From NCBI GenBank assembly GCA_900546775.1, contig UREM01000007.1, forward strand, positions 1 to 64,000: a stretch of 64,000 nt of DNA, in the 5' to 3' direction. Source of the DNA: an uncultured Collinsella sp. Lineage in GTDB: Bacteria; Actinomycetota; Coriobacteriia; Coriobacteriales; Coriobacteriaceae. Numbering within the stretch: the stretch's first letter is position 1; every line of letters starts with the position of its first letter. The position numbers and the translations under genes are program-made. Below, piece by piece: positions 7,974 through 16,740 of this stretch. The notes under the pieces are model-generated. The model did no database searches, had not been told where the DNA came from, and saw only the letters and a list, made by a program, of their open reading frames with translations.

Positions 7974-8013
7974 AACCACTACAAAGGGGCCTGTCCCCTT
8001 TGTAGTGGTTTTG
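7974..8013. repeat. Hairpin with CCTGTCCC core, right flank of hicBA
   Basis: AACCACTACAAAGGGG pairs with CCCCTTTGTAGTGGTT around a short loop, followed by TTG. Apart from compensated stem changes it equals the hairpin at 7236-7275. Read on the minus strand, it lies just past the stop codon of the M16 peptidase (8024) and may terminate it. Confidence 0.72.
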
Positions 8014-8023
8014 CTTGTTGTGG

Positions 8024-11000
8024 TTAGCCCAGCAGGTCGACTACGTTAAAGCCGGCGTTGCTCTTGGCGATGACGTCTCGACCGCCAAAGACACAGGTGG
8101 GCGACTCGGCTGCAATGCGCGTCACGTCGGCGCCGAGCGAGCGCAGCTCACCGGGCGTGGCGGCGAGCATCTGGGCGCGACGCTCCTCGCGCGCGTGCGG
8201 ATCGAGCCCGGCCAGGTAGGTCGTGTTGCGGCGCTTGGTGAGCGCGTACGGCTTCACCGGCGCGTCCATGCCGCTCACGCAGCTCACGATAAAGCCCTCA
8301 AAGGCGGCCTCGTCGGGCTCAAAGCTGCCGAGCCATTCGCCTGCGCGCGCCACGCGCTCAATCGAGGGGTCGATTGCCGGGTCGCGGTAGGTGTAGAACG
8401 CCGCCTGACGCTCGCCGGCCGCGCGGAATCCGCAGCCGTACGCGCCACCCTTAACGCGGATCTCGTTCCACAGGTAGTCGTAGGAGAGCGCGTTGGCGGC
8501 AACCGCCCAGGCGCCCGTCACGTCGAGCCCCAAGCGACGTGGGTCGCACGCGCTTGCCGCAAAGCAGATGTCGCTGGGGATGACAAAAGCCTCGTGGCGG
8601 TCGCACGGCGTCGGCACCACGAGCGCGTTGCGGCCGGCATCGGCGCCGTCGCCTGCGCCAAGCCCCAGGTCGCCCGCGGCATCCCAGTACGCGTCAAAGT
8701 CCTCATCGCTGCCGGTAAAGCTCGCCATACAGCCGTCGGCCACAAAGATGCGGTCTGCCAGCTCGGCAAGCTTGGCACGCAGGCCGTCCAGGCGCTCGTC
8801 AAAGTGCTCGAGCAAATCGCGCAGGAACAGGTAGAAGTCCACGCCCGAGAGCTGTTCGCGCACCACGGCCGAAGGCGAGGTGTAGCTCATCGCGCGGCCG
8901 AGTGCCGCCGAGTGTCCGTTGTTGATAAAGCCTTGCTCAAGCCCAATGCGAATCTGCGTGAGCACGTCGCGCACGCGGTCGGCGTCAGCATCGAGCAACA
9001 GCGTGCTCGACCACACCTCGCGCGGCAGGCTCGCCAGCGCATCGATCTTCTCGGACAGGGCGCCGGCGCTCACCAGCAGATAAGGGCGCACGCCGTCCAC
9101 GTCGGGCTGTGTCATGACCTCGGTCGTAAAGCTCAAAAAGCCCAGCTTGCCGGCGAGCAGATTGTCGAGTTCCTCGGCCGAGTGCTCGCTCGTGGGCAGC
9201 TGTTTGAGCAGGCGGCAGAGCAGCGTCACATAGGGCAGGTCCTCAAATGCGACGCAGCTCAGGTCGAAATACTGCATGGCGTAGGCCAGGCGGTTGGTGG
9301 GGATGCCGTGGCGCAGGCAGGGGATGGGCGCGGTCGTGTCTACGACCAGCGGCGGCTCGGGGCGCGCCTCGCCAATGTCGGACACGCGCAGGCGCGGCAG
9401 CGTGGCCTTGTCCTCGGGCGTGTCCTCGGCCTCCTGCGCGGCACGCAGCGCAGCCGTGCGCTCGACCACGTCGGCCAGCTCGGCATCGGTCATGGCGTCG
9501 CGCTTGGCTGCCAGCTCGGCAGCTTCGGCGCCCTCCGAGCCAGCACCAGCATCCACCGGCACCAGCTCGACGAGCGCCGTGTGGTCGTTTTCCAGCACCA
9601 GCTCGCGCAGCAGGTCCTCAAAGTAGCTACCGTCCAGCTCGCCGCGCAGCTCCTTGTACACCGGGCCATACTTGAGTGCCAGCGTCGCGGCGTCGTCATC
9701 GTAGAGCCACGTGCTCAGCGCGTCGCACGCAATGGCTACGCCGTCGGCGATGCCGTAGTCGCGCTGGCGCAGGTCGTACTCGTTGCTGCTGATGATGGCC
9801 TCCAGGCGCTCGCGCGGAACACCGTGCTCGCACAGGTCGCGGCAGGCGTCCTGGAACACGCGGCGCAGCTCGCGCGCCACACCGGGCCGCGCGTTTTGCA
9901 GCATGATGAGCTCGTAGGGCTGCAGGCACTCGGCCGCGGTGTAGCTCACCACGTTGCCGCCCAGGCCGGCGGCCAGAATGGCCTTCTTAACCGGCGCCTC
10001 GTTGGAGCCCAGCAGCGCCTCGAACAAGATGTCCGCCGCGATCGTGCGCTTGCGGTCGAGCGCTGATCCCAGCACCAGGCCCAGCCCTACCAGGGCGTTC
10101 TCGGGCGTGGTGGCCATCTCGACGCGCTTGTACTCGCAGGTCACGGGTGCCTGCACGCCCAGCGGATTGGGTGCCAGCGTGGACGGGTCCTCACCGGCGG
10201 CAACGGCAGCGTCCATGCGGCGGCTCGCGGCACTCGGCTGCGACAGATAACGCTCGTCCAAAAACGCCAGCGCGCGGTCCACATCTAGGTCGCCGTAGAG
10301 CGTTATATAAGAGTTGGAAGGATTGTAGTGGCGCGCGTGCGTATCCAGGAACTGCTCGTAGGTGAGCGCGGGAATCGCGCGTGGGTCGCCGCCGCTCTCG
10401 TGCGCATAGGCGGTGTCGGGATAGAGCGCGGCGTTGACGGCGTCGTCCAGCACGCTCATGGGGTCGGACAACGCGCCCTTCATCTCGTTGAACACCACGC
10501 CGTTATAGCGCAACGTGCCCTCGCGCAGGCTGGCGGCGCTGCCTTCGCCGCCAGCGCCCTCCGGCAGGTCCAGCTCGTAGTGCCAGCCCTCCTGCTCAAA
10601 AATGGTGGGCTTGGTATAGATGGCAGGGTTGAACACCGCGTCCAGGTACACGTCCATCAGGTTGTACAGGTCCTGCTCGTTGGTGGTGGCAACGGGGTAG
10701 ATGGTCTTGTCGGGGTAGGTCATGGCGTTGAGGAACGTCTGCATGGAGCTCTTGATCAGGTCGACAAACGGCTCCTTGACGGGAAACTTGGCCGATCCGC
10801 ACAGCACCGAGTGCTCAAGAATATGGAACACGCCGGTGGAATCGGCCGGCGGCGTCTTAAAGCCAATGGCAAAGGCCTTGTTTTCGTCGTCGCACGCCAG
10901 GTACAGCAGGCGAGCGCCCGAGGCAGTGTGGCGCAGCACGTAGGCGTCTGAGTCGAGCTCGGGCACGGTCTCGCAGCGCTCGACGGCAAAGCCGTGGCAG

Positions 11001-11062
11001 GTGGTACCGGGCACCAGCAGCGCGGCAGCAGCGGCGCGTGGGTCGGTTGAGGTGGTGGGCAT
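8024..11062 (-). CDS. M16C-family zinc metallopeptidase (presequence protease / PreP-like)
   Basis: 1012-aa single-chain pitrilysin-type peptidase, degrading oligopeptides inside a closed chamber. The inverted zinc motif HxxEH is HILEH at residues 80-84, followed by the M16C hallmark LCGSAKFPVKEPF and the NAMTYPDKTIYPVATTN loop, with the distal Glu expected in LDAVFNP. The length fits the M16C subfamily (about 950-1050 aa), which carries the central helical hairpin. The start at 11062 is set by an AAGGAGA site 5 bp upstream. The open frame extends 63 codons further upstream without support. Probably cytoplasmic because no signal peptide is seen. Confidence 0.93.
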   Translation of the reverse strand: MPTTSTDPRAAAAALLVPGTTCHGFAVERCETVPELDSDAYVLRHTASGARLLYLACDDENKAFAIGFKTPPADSTGVFHILEHSVLCGSAKFPVKEPFVDLIKSSMQTFLNAMTYPDKTIYPVATTNEQDLYNLMDVYLDAVFNPAIYTKPTIFEQEGWHYELDLPEGAGGEGSAASLREGTLRYNGVVFNEMKGALSDPMSVLDDAVNAALYPDTAYAHESGGDPRAIPALTYEQFLDTHARHYNPSNSYITLYGDLDVDRALAFLDERYLSQPSAASRRMDAAVAAGEDPSTLAPNPLGVQAPVTCEYKRVEMATTPENALVGLGLVLGSALDRKRTIAADILFEALLGSNEAPVKKAILAAGLGGNVVSYTAAECLQPYELIMLQNARPGVARELRRVFQDACRDLCEHGVPRERLEAIISSNEYDLRQRDYGIADGVAIACDALSTWLYDDDAATLALKYGPVYKELRGELDGSYFEDLLRELVLENDHTALVELVPVDAGAGSEGAEAAELAAKRDAMTDAELADVVERTAALRAAQEAEDTPEDKATLPRLRVSDIGEARPEPPLVVDTTAPIPCLRHGIPTNRLAYAMQYFDLSCVAFEDLPYVTLLCRLLKQLPTSEHSAEELDNLLAGKLGFLSFTTEVMTQPDVDGVRPYLLVSAGALSEKIDALASLPREVWSSTLLLDADADRVRDVLTQIRIGLEQGFINNGHSAALGRAMSYTSPSAVVREQLSGVDFYLFLRDLLEHFDERLDGLRAKLAELADRIFVADGCMASFTGSDEDFDAYWDAAGDLGLGAGDGADAGRNALVVPTPCDRHEAFVIPSDICFAASACDPRRLGLDVTGAWAVAANALSYDYLWNEIRVKGGAYGCGFRAAGERQAAFYTYRDPAIDPSIERVARAGEWLGSFEPDEAAFEGFIVSCVSGMDAPVKPYALTKRRNTTYLAGLDPHAREERRAQMLAATPGELRSLGADVTRIAAESPTCVFGGRDVIAKSNAGFNVVDLLG

Positions 11063-11912
11063 ATGCAGTCTCCTTTGACGCCCCAGCGGGGGCGAATCGA
11101 GTCGAATCCTCGAGAGTATACCCATATGGGACCGCGGCACTGCAGCGAACTGAAGACGATGCCGGCGGATTGGCATGGGCCCCGCGTGTCCCGCCAAATG
11201 AGCGTGGATTTTCGGACGAAATAATCCGTCGCAGTCCCAAATGTCGTCCAATTATCCACTCCCGCATACCTTTCGTCTCCAACCGTGAGATGAGAGATAG
11301 ACGAGAGACGTATACGAAAGATGGCTGTACAGCAAAGAGCCAAACAATTAATAGTGCTGTTAATAGTGCTGTTTGGTTGGTGATTGTTTTTTCAGTAAAA
11401 ACATTTACGAATAAAGCAAGTTGCAAACGGCTGCCCCCTTATTTCGTACGCATTTTTATGGCGAGAAATTGCCGCCATATGATCGGACGAGTTTCAACGA
11501 TTGCGATTTAGTATTTGGCGCGGATGCGGTCGATTCCGATGAAACGCTAGTTGACCACGCGGTAGATTGTGCTTTCTCCCAGACGCCCCGGCAATGCGCA
11601 ATAAGCCAGATAACGAAGCGATTGCCGGTGCGTCTATCCATAGGGAATTCCGGGAAAGCTTCTGCGGGCAGTCAAAAGATTCGTCGGCCTCAAGCGGATT
11701 AAAGGTATTTGCATAAGACGTCATTTAACCAGAGACGATGCACATTGAATCGTTCAATGAACTTGCGCGCTGTGTCCAACAACGCCGATTGTTGTTTTAA
11801 GGGGCTTGAGGAAAGAGCAGAAGCAAAATAATACTTGCATAGTTAGTTATATAAAGTATTATAACGTTATGGGATGAATGAAGGGTTCATCTAAGTGAGT
11901 TAGGAGTAAGGG
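11063..11912. other. 850-bp intergenic stretch, no confident gene
   Basis: AT-richer than its neighbours. Around 11279-11319 it holds GAGATGAGAGATAGACGAGAGACG-type repeats like those upstream of the PilZ gene, and a direct repeat AATAGTGCTGTT near 11350. At 11500-11720 the minus strand contains short frames that only make sense if joined through stops and frameshifts, for example a segment LGESTIYRVVN reminiscent of a helix-turn-helix protein. This may be a decayed gene. The last 80 bp contain the promoter of the SIS gene. Confidence 0.4.
11835..11870 (+). promoter_or_regulatory. Promoter and dyad of the first SIS copy
   Basis: TTGCAT at 11835-11840 and TATTAT at 11857-11862 are spaced by 16 bp. 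The perfect palindrome ATAACGTTAT at 11861-11870 sits directly on the -10/+1 region. TATAACGT also occurs upstream of the GntR pair (13276) and the PTS operon (14991), so it may be a shared GntR operator. Confidence 0.5.
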
Positions 11913-12947
11913 ATGTTCAATTTCGATGAGCCTCGTTACGAGAAGGTTGTGAGCGATGCCCTCGCTCTCCGTCCTCAGATTGAGGCTGCCGTGGACGAGG
12001 TCTGCGAGCAGGGCTATTCCAACATCTTCTTCATCGGCTGCGGCGGCACCTGGGCCCACACGCTCCCGATGAAGTACTGGGTCGAGACCACCACGGCCGA
12101 CGTCGACGTCCACTGCGAGATCGCCGCCGAGTTCCTCGCGTGCCCGCCCAAGGCCTTCAACAAGGACTCGGTCTGCGTCTTCTCCACCCGTACCGGCACC
12201 ACCCCCGAGATCATCGAGGCCGCCAAGTTCTGCCAGGAGCAGGGCGCCCGCACGCTGATGTATGTCTCCAACGACAACACCCCGGCCACCGAGTACGCCG
12301 ACTACAAGTTCTTCAGCTTCGCCGAGGACGACGTCCTGTGCGAGGCCATCTACACCTACCAGATCACGCTGGTCGCCCGCTTCCTCAAGAACGCCGGCGC
12401 CTTCCCCAAGTACGACACCTTCATGGAGGAGTTCGGCAACATCGCCCCGTACCTCATCAAGGCCAAGGACGCCCAGGACGAGCGCTGCGCCGCCATGGCC
12501 GAGGACTTCAAGGACACCGACTACCACATGGTGATCGGCTCCGGCATGCTCTGGGGCGAGGCCTACGACTACGCCATGTGCATCCTCGAGGAGATGCAGT
12601 GGATCAAGACCAAGTCCATCCACGCCGCCGAGTTCTTCCACGGCACCATCGAGCTGTGCGAGGAGGGCACGAGCCTCATCATGCTCTACGGCGAGGACGA
12701 CACCCGTAAGCTCATGGACCGCGTGGACAACTTCACTCACATGCTCGCCGACGAGAAGGGCGTCAACGTCCGCGTGAACAAGTTTGACACCGCCGAGGTC
12801 GAGCTGCCGTTCAGCGACCCCGAGTTCCGCAAGATCGTCTCCCCGATGGTCACCTACACCATCACCGAGCGCCTGAGCTGCCATCTCGAGCACGTCCGCA
12901 ACCACCCGCTCACCACGCGTCGCTACTACCACCAGATGAACTACTAA
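11913..12947 (+). CDS. SIS-domain deglycase-like protein (FrlB/GfrF-type), copy A
   Basis: 344-aa double-SIS protein, likely splitting a phosphorylated sugar-amine adduct (Amadori product) into glucose-6-phosphate and an amine. Key parts are FFIGCGGTWAH, a STRTGTTPE phosphate loop, VIGSGMLWGEAYDYAMC, and AAEFFHGTIEL with the conserved Glu-His. It has the RRYYHQMNY end typical of FrlB-like proteins (RRYYGGLVEY in E. coli FrlB). The coding sequence is repeated at 19617-20651. By eye the only difference is the last-but-two codon (AAC here, AAT there), while the flanks are unrelated. It has very GC-rich optimal codons compared with the GntR genes beside it. It has its own promoter and an AGGAG site. 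Confidence 0.85.
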   Translation: MFNFDEPRYEKVVSDALALRPQIEAAVDEVCEQGYSNIFFIGCGGTWAHTLPMKYWVETTTADVDVHCEIAAEFLACPPKAFNKDSVCVFSTRTGTTPEIIEAAKFCQEQGARTLMYVSNDNTPATEYADYKFFSFAEDDVLCEAIYTYQITLVARFLKNAGAFPKYDTFMEEFGNIAPYLIKAKDAQDERCAAMAEDFKDTDYHMVIGSGMLWGEAYDYAMCILEEMQWIKTKSIHAAEFFHGTIELCEEGTSLIMLYGEDDTRKLMDRVDNFTHMLADEKGVNVRVNKFDTAEVELPFSDPEFRKIVSPMVTYTITERLSCHLEHVRNHPLTTRRYYHQMNY

Positions 12948-13319
12948 AGCAGCTTTCAGCGGTCGTTATTTTGCTCGGAAATAATTCGTTATGTTGCGTT
13001 CGTAAAACAATGCAAACAAATGTCGCAGTCTCGTTCTAGGGAGCCATGCCGTAGCTGGCCGCTTGAGGTCGTATTTGCTTGGACTCGACCATGCGGCTCG
13101 TTGGCATTTCACGGTAGCGACTTCAAGGCGAAATGGGGCATTTTTGCCAAATGCCCCTCTTGTTTGCGCCACAAGTGGCATTCGACACCTTCATATGGAG
13201 TGTTTGATATTGTAGACGGTTCAAAAATAAGATTGAACCGTCTATTTCTTTCAAAATAATACGTAATAGGTTATCTTATAACGTATAGAAGTTTCATAGA
13301 ATGTTATACGGAGAACGTT
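12948..13319. other. 372-bp intergenic stretch with hairpins
   Basis: No gene is seen. It contains a GGGGCATT/AATGCCCC hairpin near 13134-13158, a strong hairpin at 13214-13243, and the promoter region of the GntR pair with TTATAACGTATAGAA at 13276-13290. Confidence 0.5.
13214..13250 (+). terminator. Terminator-like hairpin
   Basis: AGACGGTTCAA pairs perfectly with TTGAACCGTCT across a 9-nt AT-rich loop, followed by ATTTCTTTC. It probably ends transcripts from the SIS gene and insulates the GntR genes. Confidence 0.55.
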
Positions 13320-14108
13320 ATGATTAACCCGACTAGTGCTGTGCCGCTATATGTACAAGTAGCTGATGATTTGCGCCGCCGTATTGAGATGGGCGAGTTT
13401 TCCGAAAGTGGCGTGTTGCCTAGCGAAAATGGTTTTTGCGAAGAATACGAGGTTAGCCGTGCGACGATACGGAAGGCAATTCAAACTCTTGTGGATGACG
13501 ACGTGCTTGATACGCGTCATGGCAAGGGCACATTTATCCGGCAGCCTAAAATCGTCTCGAGCTTGAGCACGTTTAAGGGTTTCACTTATTTTTGCCATGA
13601 AAATAATATCGAAACCTCGTCTCGTGTTCTCGCTCTTCAGGAGGTCGAGCCGCCCGTTGCCGTCCGTCGTCATTTGCGAATGGAAGAGAATGAATCTGCG
13701 GTTTACCTCAAACGCGTGAGGTCAATTAACCACATAAATGCAATGATTGAACATATTTATCTTCCAGTAAAGAACTTCGGGTTTTTACTGGGTGTCGATA
13801 TGGAGAACGCATCACTTTATGAAACGATTGAGAGAGAGACGGGGCTGCGACTAGAGGATAATTGTTTCCCGTCTATTGTGCTTGAAGCAGGGCTTGCTAC
13901 GGATGAGGAGAAGCGCATCCTTAATATCGCGGGAGAAGCTGCGATGTTTATATTGAGTGAGACCGTTTATATGAGCACTGGTAAGCCAGTGCACTTTACT
14001 AAGCAGGTGATGTTGGGTGATTATTTCAAATACTTCTTTTCGATTAAGGCTAATCAACTCGGCATCAATTGGCGGGGACTTGAAGCCGTTGAGTGTAGAA
14101 AGCAATAG
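13320..14108 (+). CDS. GntR/HutC-family transcriptional regulator
   Basis: 262-aa HutC-type regulator. The winged HTH (about 8-78) reads VPLYVQVADDLRRRIEMGEF, PSENGFCEEYEVSRATIRKA and HGKGTFIRQP. A UTRA domain (about 90-250) follows. Base composition is clearly lower in GC than the recQ or PTS-EIIC neighbours, which hints at horizontal transfer of this segment. It is the first of two consecutive GntR genes between an SIS gene and a PTS operon, so it probably controls those operons in response to a sugar phosphate. A GGAG site lies 6 bp before the ATG. Confidence 0.9.
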   Translation: MINPTSAVPLYVQVADDLRRRIEMGEFSESGVLPSENGFCEEYEVSRATIRKAIQTLVDDDVLDTRHGKGTFIRQPKIVSSLSTFKGFTYFCHENNIETSSRVLALQEVEPPVAVRRHLRMEENESAVYLKRVRSINHINAMIEHIYLPVKNFGFLLGVDMENASLYETIERETGLRLEDNCFPSIVLEAGLATDEEKRILNIAGEAAMFILSETVYMSTGKPVHFTKQVMLGDYFKYFFSIKANQLGINWRGLEAVECRKQ

Positions 14109-14116
14109 GTTGAATA

Positions 14117-14821
14117 ATGGTTAAAGTGGAGAGCGCTGTTCCATTGTATAAGCAGATCGTTCACGATCTTGTGAGTCGAATAGAAAGTGGCGTATATAGC
14201 GAAGGGGATAAGCTTCCTACTGAGACGGAGCTTATGGAGGAATATGGCGTTAGTCGTATTACTGTTCGATCGGCAATCAAGGAACTAGAGGATGCCGATA
14301 TCGTTGAGCGCACGCGAGGGAAAGGGACTTTTGTTACCACGACACGCAATGCCTATGCAGCCGATGACCAGGAAAGCTTCACCCATTCCTGCATTCAAGA
14401 AAATAAAAAGCCTTCTACCGTAGTGCTCGAAGTAGCTTGGATTTATCCTACGCTGCGCGACGTGCGTTTTCTTCAGGTCCAGGAGGACGAGAATATTCTT
14501 CAGACTAGACGTTTGCGCTTAGTCGATGGCGTGCCAACGATGTTGGAAACCAATAGCTACACTCCTTCTCTTGCCTTTTTGGAACATGAAGATTTATCGG
14601 GTTCTCTACTTGAGGTGCTGGGAAGACGCCATATCGAACTTGGCAATAACGAGCGAACGTTGCAGGTGTGCTTTGCAAGTGCTTACGAGGCAGAACATTT
14701 GAATGTAAAGCCGGGATCTGCCCTTTTATTATTTGTAGATAAGCGTTGCAGCGCGCAGGGAGTGCCATTGTTTATTTCGCGGCAGGTGTACTGCACTGAG
14801 CGCTTAAAGTTTTATCTCTAG
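14117..14821 (+). CDS. GntR/HutC-family transcriptional regulator
   Basis: 234-aa second HutC-type regulator, starting 8 bp after the previous stop and so co-transcribed with it. The winged HTH reads VPLYKQIVHDLVSRIESGVY, PTETELMEEYGVSRITVRSA and RGKGTFVTT, followed by a UTRA domain ending RLKFYL. It shares only the family pattern with the first regulator, so the two are old paralogues rather than a fresh duplicate. A strong terminator follows, separating it from the PTS operon. It may act on the TATAACGT-like sites in this island. Confidence 0.9.
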   Translation: MVKVESAVPLYKQIVHDLVSRIESGVYSEGDKLPTETELMEEYGVSRITVRSAIKELEDADIVERTRGKGTFVTTTRNAYAADDQESFTHSCIQENKKPSTVVLEVAWIYPTLRDVRFLQVQEDENILQTRRLRLVDGVPTMLETNSYTPSLAFLEHEDLSGSLLEVLGRRHIELGNNERTLQVCFASAYEAEHLNVKPGSALLLFVDKRCSAQGVPLFISRQVYCTERLKFYL

Positions 14822-14868
14822 CGAAAGCCAAACCCCGGATCTTTCTTAACCGAATAACAAGAGATTGA

Positions 14869-14897
14869 AAACGCCCCGACAAAGGGGCGTTTTTTTG
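14869..14897 (+). terminator. Rho-independent terminator after the GntR pair
   Basis: ACGCCCC pairs with GGGGCGT around GACAAA, followed by seven T residues. Confidence 0.9.
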
Positions 14898-14945
14898 CCG
14901 TTTACGGGCGAATTATTACCGCTTAGGAAGCTTGATTGATCTGTC

Positions 14946-15006
14946 TTGACAAAGCGAAAGTTTCGAGGATACTGTAGATAACAATACAAAATATAACGTT
15001 CTATTA
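14946..15006 (+). promoter_or_regulatory. PTS operon promoter with downstream operator candidate
   Basis: A perfect -35 TTGACA (14946-14951) and TACTGT (14970-14975) are spaced by 18 bp. Just past the expected start lies ATATAACGTTCTATTA (14991-15006). It shares TATAACGT with the promoters at 11859 and 13276, and CGTTCTATTA with 19589-19598 upstream of the second SIS copy. A repressor binding here would block transcription. Confidence 0.6.
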
Positions 15007-15035
15007 ACAGATGATTGACTGAGATTGGGAGATAA

Positions 15036-15452
15036 ATGAGGAAGTTGCTCTTGGCCAGCCATGGGCCACTTGCTAGAGCGATGCGTGAAACGCTCCAGCT
15101 ATTTTGCGGTGAAGATCCTCGCGTTAAGGTGCTATGCGCATATGTCGATGAGGACACGATGGATGTAAACGAGTTGATAGATTTTTGGGACCGTTCTCGC
15201 GACCCAGCAGACCAGTGGATTGTCATCACTGATGTCTATGGTGGGTCAGTGAATAACGCTTTTATGGAAAGGTTGGGTGACGATTCTCTAAGGCTCATTG
15301 CCGGCATGTCGCTACCACTAGTGCTCGAAGTGTTTTCGAAATTGAGCACACTTGATGACGCCGAGCTCGCTGCATTGGTTTCAAGTGTCCGCCAAAAGGG
15401 CACATGCCTATGTTCGCTGCCAAATTCGGTAGAAGAAGACGAGGATTTTTGA
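15036..15452 (+). CDS. PTS mannose-family EIIA component (GfrA-like)
   Basis: 138-aa cytoplasmic phosphocarrier. It receives phosphate from HPr on His9 (LLLASHGPLA) and passes it to EIIB. The family marks VDEDTMDVNEL and ITDVYGGSVNNAF, and the end of the Rossmann-like domain, are present. It is encoded alone, not fused to EIIB. It is the first gene of the six-gene operon EIIA-EIIB-EIIC-EIID-SIS-PfkB. The order EIIA/B/C/D plus SIS resembles the glucoselysine/fructoselysine gfr operon of Salmonella. Confidence 0.9.
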   Translation: MRKLLLASHGPLARAMRETLQLFCGEDPRVKVLCAYVDEDTMDVNELIDFWDRSRDPADQWIVITDVYGGSVNNAFMERLGDDSLRLIAGMSLPLVLEVFSKLSTLDDAELAALVSSVRQKGTCLCSLPNSVEEDEDF

Positions 15453-15465
15453 GAAAGGAACAAAG

Positions 15466-15927
15466 ATGATTAAGCTGCTGAGAGTTGACCATCGCTTGCT
15501 TCATGGTCAGGTTGCCATGACTTGGACGCAAGAGCTTGACACCAATTGCATTTTGATTGCCTGCGATGCGGTTGTGAAAGATGACGTGCGCAAGACGACG
15601 CTTAAGCTGGCACGTCCGGCAGGCGTCAAATTGGTTATCAAATCGGTCGATGATTCTATCGAGGCTCTTAGGAGCGGTGTGACCGATAAGTACCGTTTGT
15701 TCATTGTCGTTGAAAGCATCGAAGATGCTTACCGTCTGGCAAAGGGCTACAGCGAAATCGAGCATATCAACATTGGAGGAACGAAGCCGCGTGAGGGTGC
15801 AGATGTACGCCTATCTTCAACGGTTTTCGCTACCGATCGCGACGTGGAGCTTCTACATGAGCTCAGTGATGCCGGAATCGAGGTGGAGATCAGGCAGGTA
15901 CCTAGAGACGAGAAGATTTTGATTTAA
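15466..15927 (+). CDS. PTS mannose-family EIIB component (GfrB-like)
   Basis: 153-aa cytoplasmic EIIB. It takes phosphate from EIIA on His13 of the conserved DHRLLHGQV motif and phosphorylates the incoming substrate on EIICD. NIGGTKPREGA and the VFATDRDVELLHEL region match the family. It starts 13 bp after EIIA with a GAAAGGA site. The length is normal for a stand-alone Man-family EIIB (about 150-165 aa). Confidence 0.93.
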   Translation: MIKLLRVDHRLLHGQVAMTWTQELDTNCILIACDAVVKDDVRKTTLKLARPAGVKLVIKSVDDSIEALRSGVTDKYRLFIVVESIEDAYRLAKGYSEIEHINIGGTKPREGADVRLSSTVFATDRDVELLHELSDAGIEVEIRQVPRDEKILI

Positions 15928-15954
15928 GCACATACAATAGAAAGGGGATCCCTC

Positions 15955-16740
15955 ATGTTGACTCAAGCGATCCTTATCGGCCTCGTCGCAATGTGCGTGA
16001 CATTTGAGTGGGCACTTGGCACTTGCCTTGCTTCTCGCCCGATTGTCACGGGCGTCCTCATCGGTCTTGTGATGGGTGATTTGCAGACGGGCATTATTGT
16101 CGGCGCCACGCTTGAAATGGTGTTCATTGGATCGGTTACCATCGGGGCGGCCGTTCCGCCTGACGTTATCACCGGTGGTATTTTGGGCACTGCCTTTGCA
16201 ATTTCGACGGGTCAAGGCGCTGAAGTTGCGCTGACGCTCGCTTTCCCGATTGCGTCGCTTTATCTCATCATTGATAACGCGCTTACGCTGATCGTGATGC
16301 CGTTTTTCGTCCATAAAGCGGACGACTGCGTGGCAAAGGGCGACCTCAAAGGTATGGAGCGGATGCATCTGCTTGGTGGATTCATCGTCAAATCGCTTCC
16401 TCGCTTTTTCGTGTGCTCCCTTGCTTTCTATCTCGGAACGCCGGTTATGAACGCGGTGCTTAACGCAATTCCCGAGTTTGTAAGTAACGGCCTGGTTATT
16501 GCGGGTGGATTCATCCCTGCGCTCGGCATTGCACTGCTCGCTTCAATGATTGTCAACAAGCAGACTGCTATTTTCTTCGTGCTCGGGTTTGCGCTCTGTG
16601 CCTACATGAGCATTCCAATCCTTGGTATTGCCATCATTGGGCTTTGCCTCGCAGTAATCCTCGTGGTGGTCCAGCCAAACTTCATTGCTCAGACGCCACA
16701 GCTTAGTTCGGAAGGGAGCTTCGACGATGACGACTTCTAA
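15955..16740 (+). CDS. PTS mannose-family EIIC component
   Basis: 261-aa integral membrane substrate-translocating subunit with about seven hydrophobic segments. The family signature MGDLQTGIIVGATLEMVFIG is near residue 40, followed by GAAVPPDVITGGILGTAF. It starts ATG with an AAAGGGG site and ends in an acidic SFDDDDF tail. The EIID gene overlaps its end by 14 bp, indicating translational coupling. It is a functional counterpart of the broken EIIC at 20733-21504. Confidence 0.93.
   Translation: MLTQAILIGLVAMCVTFEWALGTCLASRPIVTGVLIGLVMGDLQTGIIVGATLEMVFIGSVTIGAAVPPDVITGGILGTAFAISTGQGAEVALTLAFPIASLYLIIDNALTLIVMPFFVHKADDCVAKGDLKGMERMHLLGGFIVKSLPRFFVCSLAFYLGTPVMNAVLNAIPEFVSNGLVIAGGFIPALGIALLASMIVNKQTAIFFVLGFALCAYMSIPILGIAIIGLCLAVILVVVQPNFIAQTPQLSSEGSFDDDDF

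Noticed and set aside
11063-11251. 63-residue N-terminal extension of the M16 peptidase
   Set aside because: Not conserved-looking and lacks a Shine-Dalgarno; AAGGAGA precedes the ATG at 11062.
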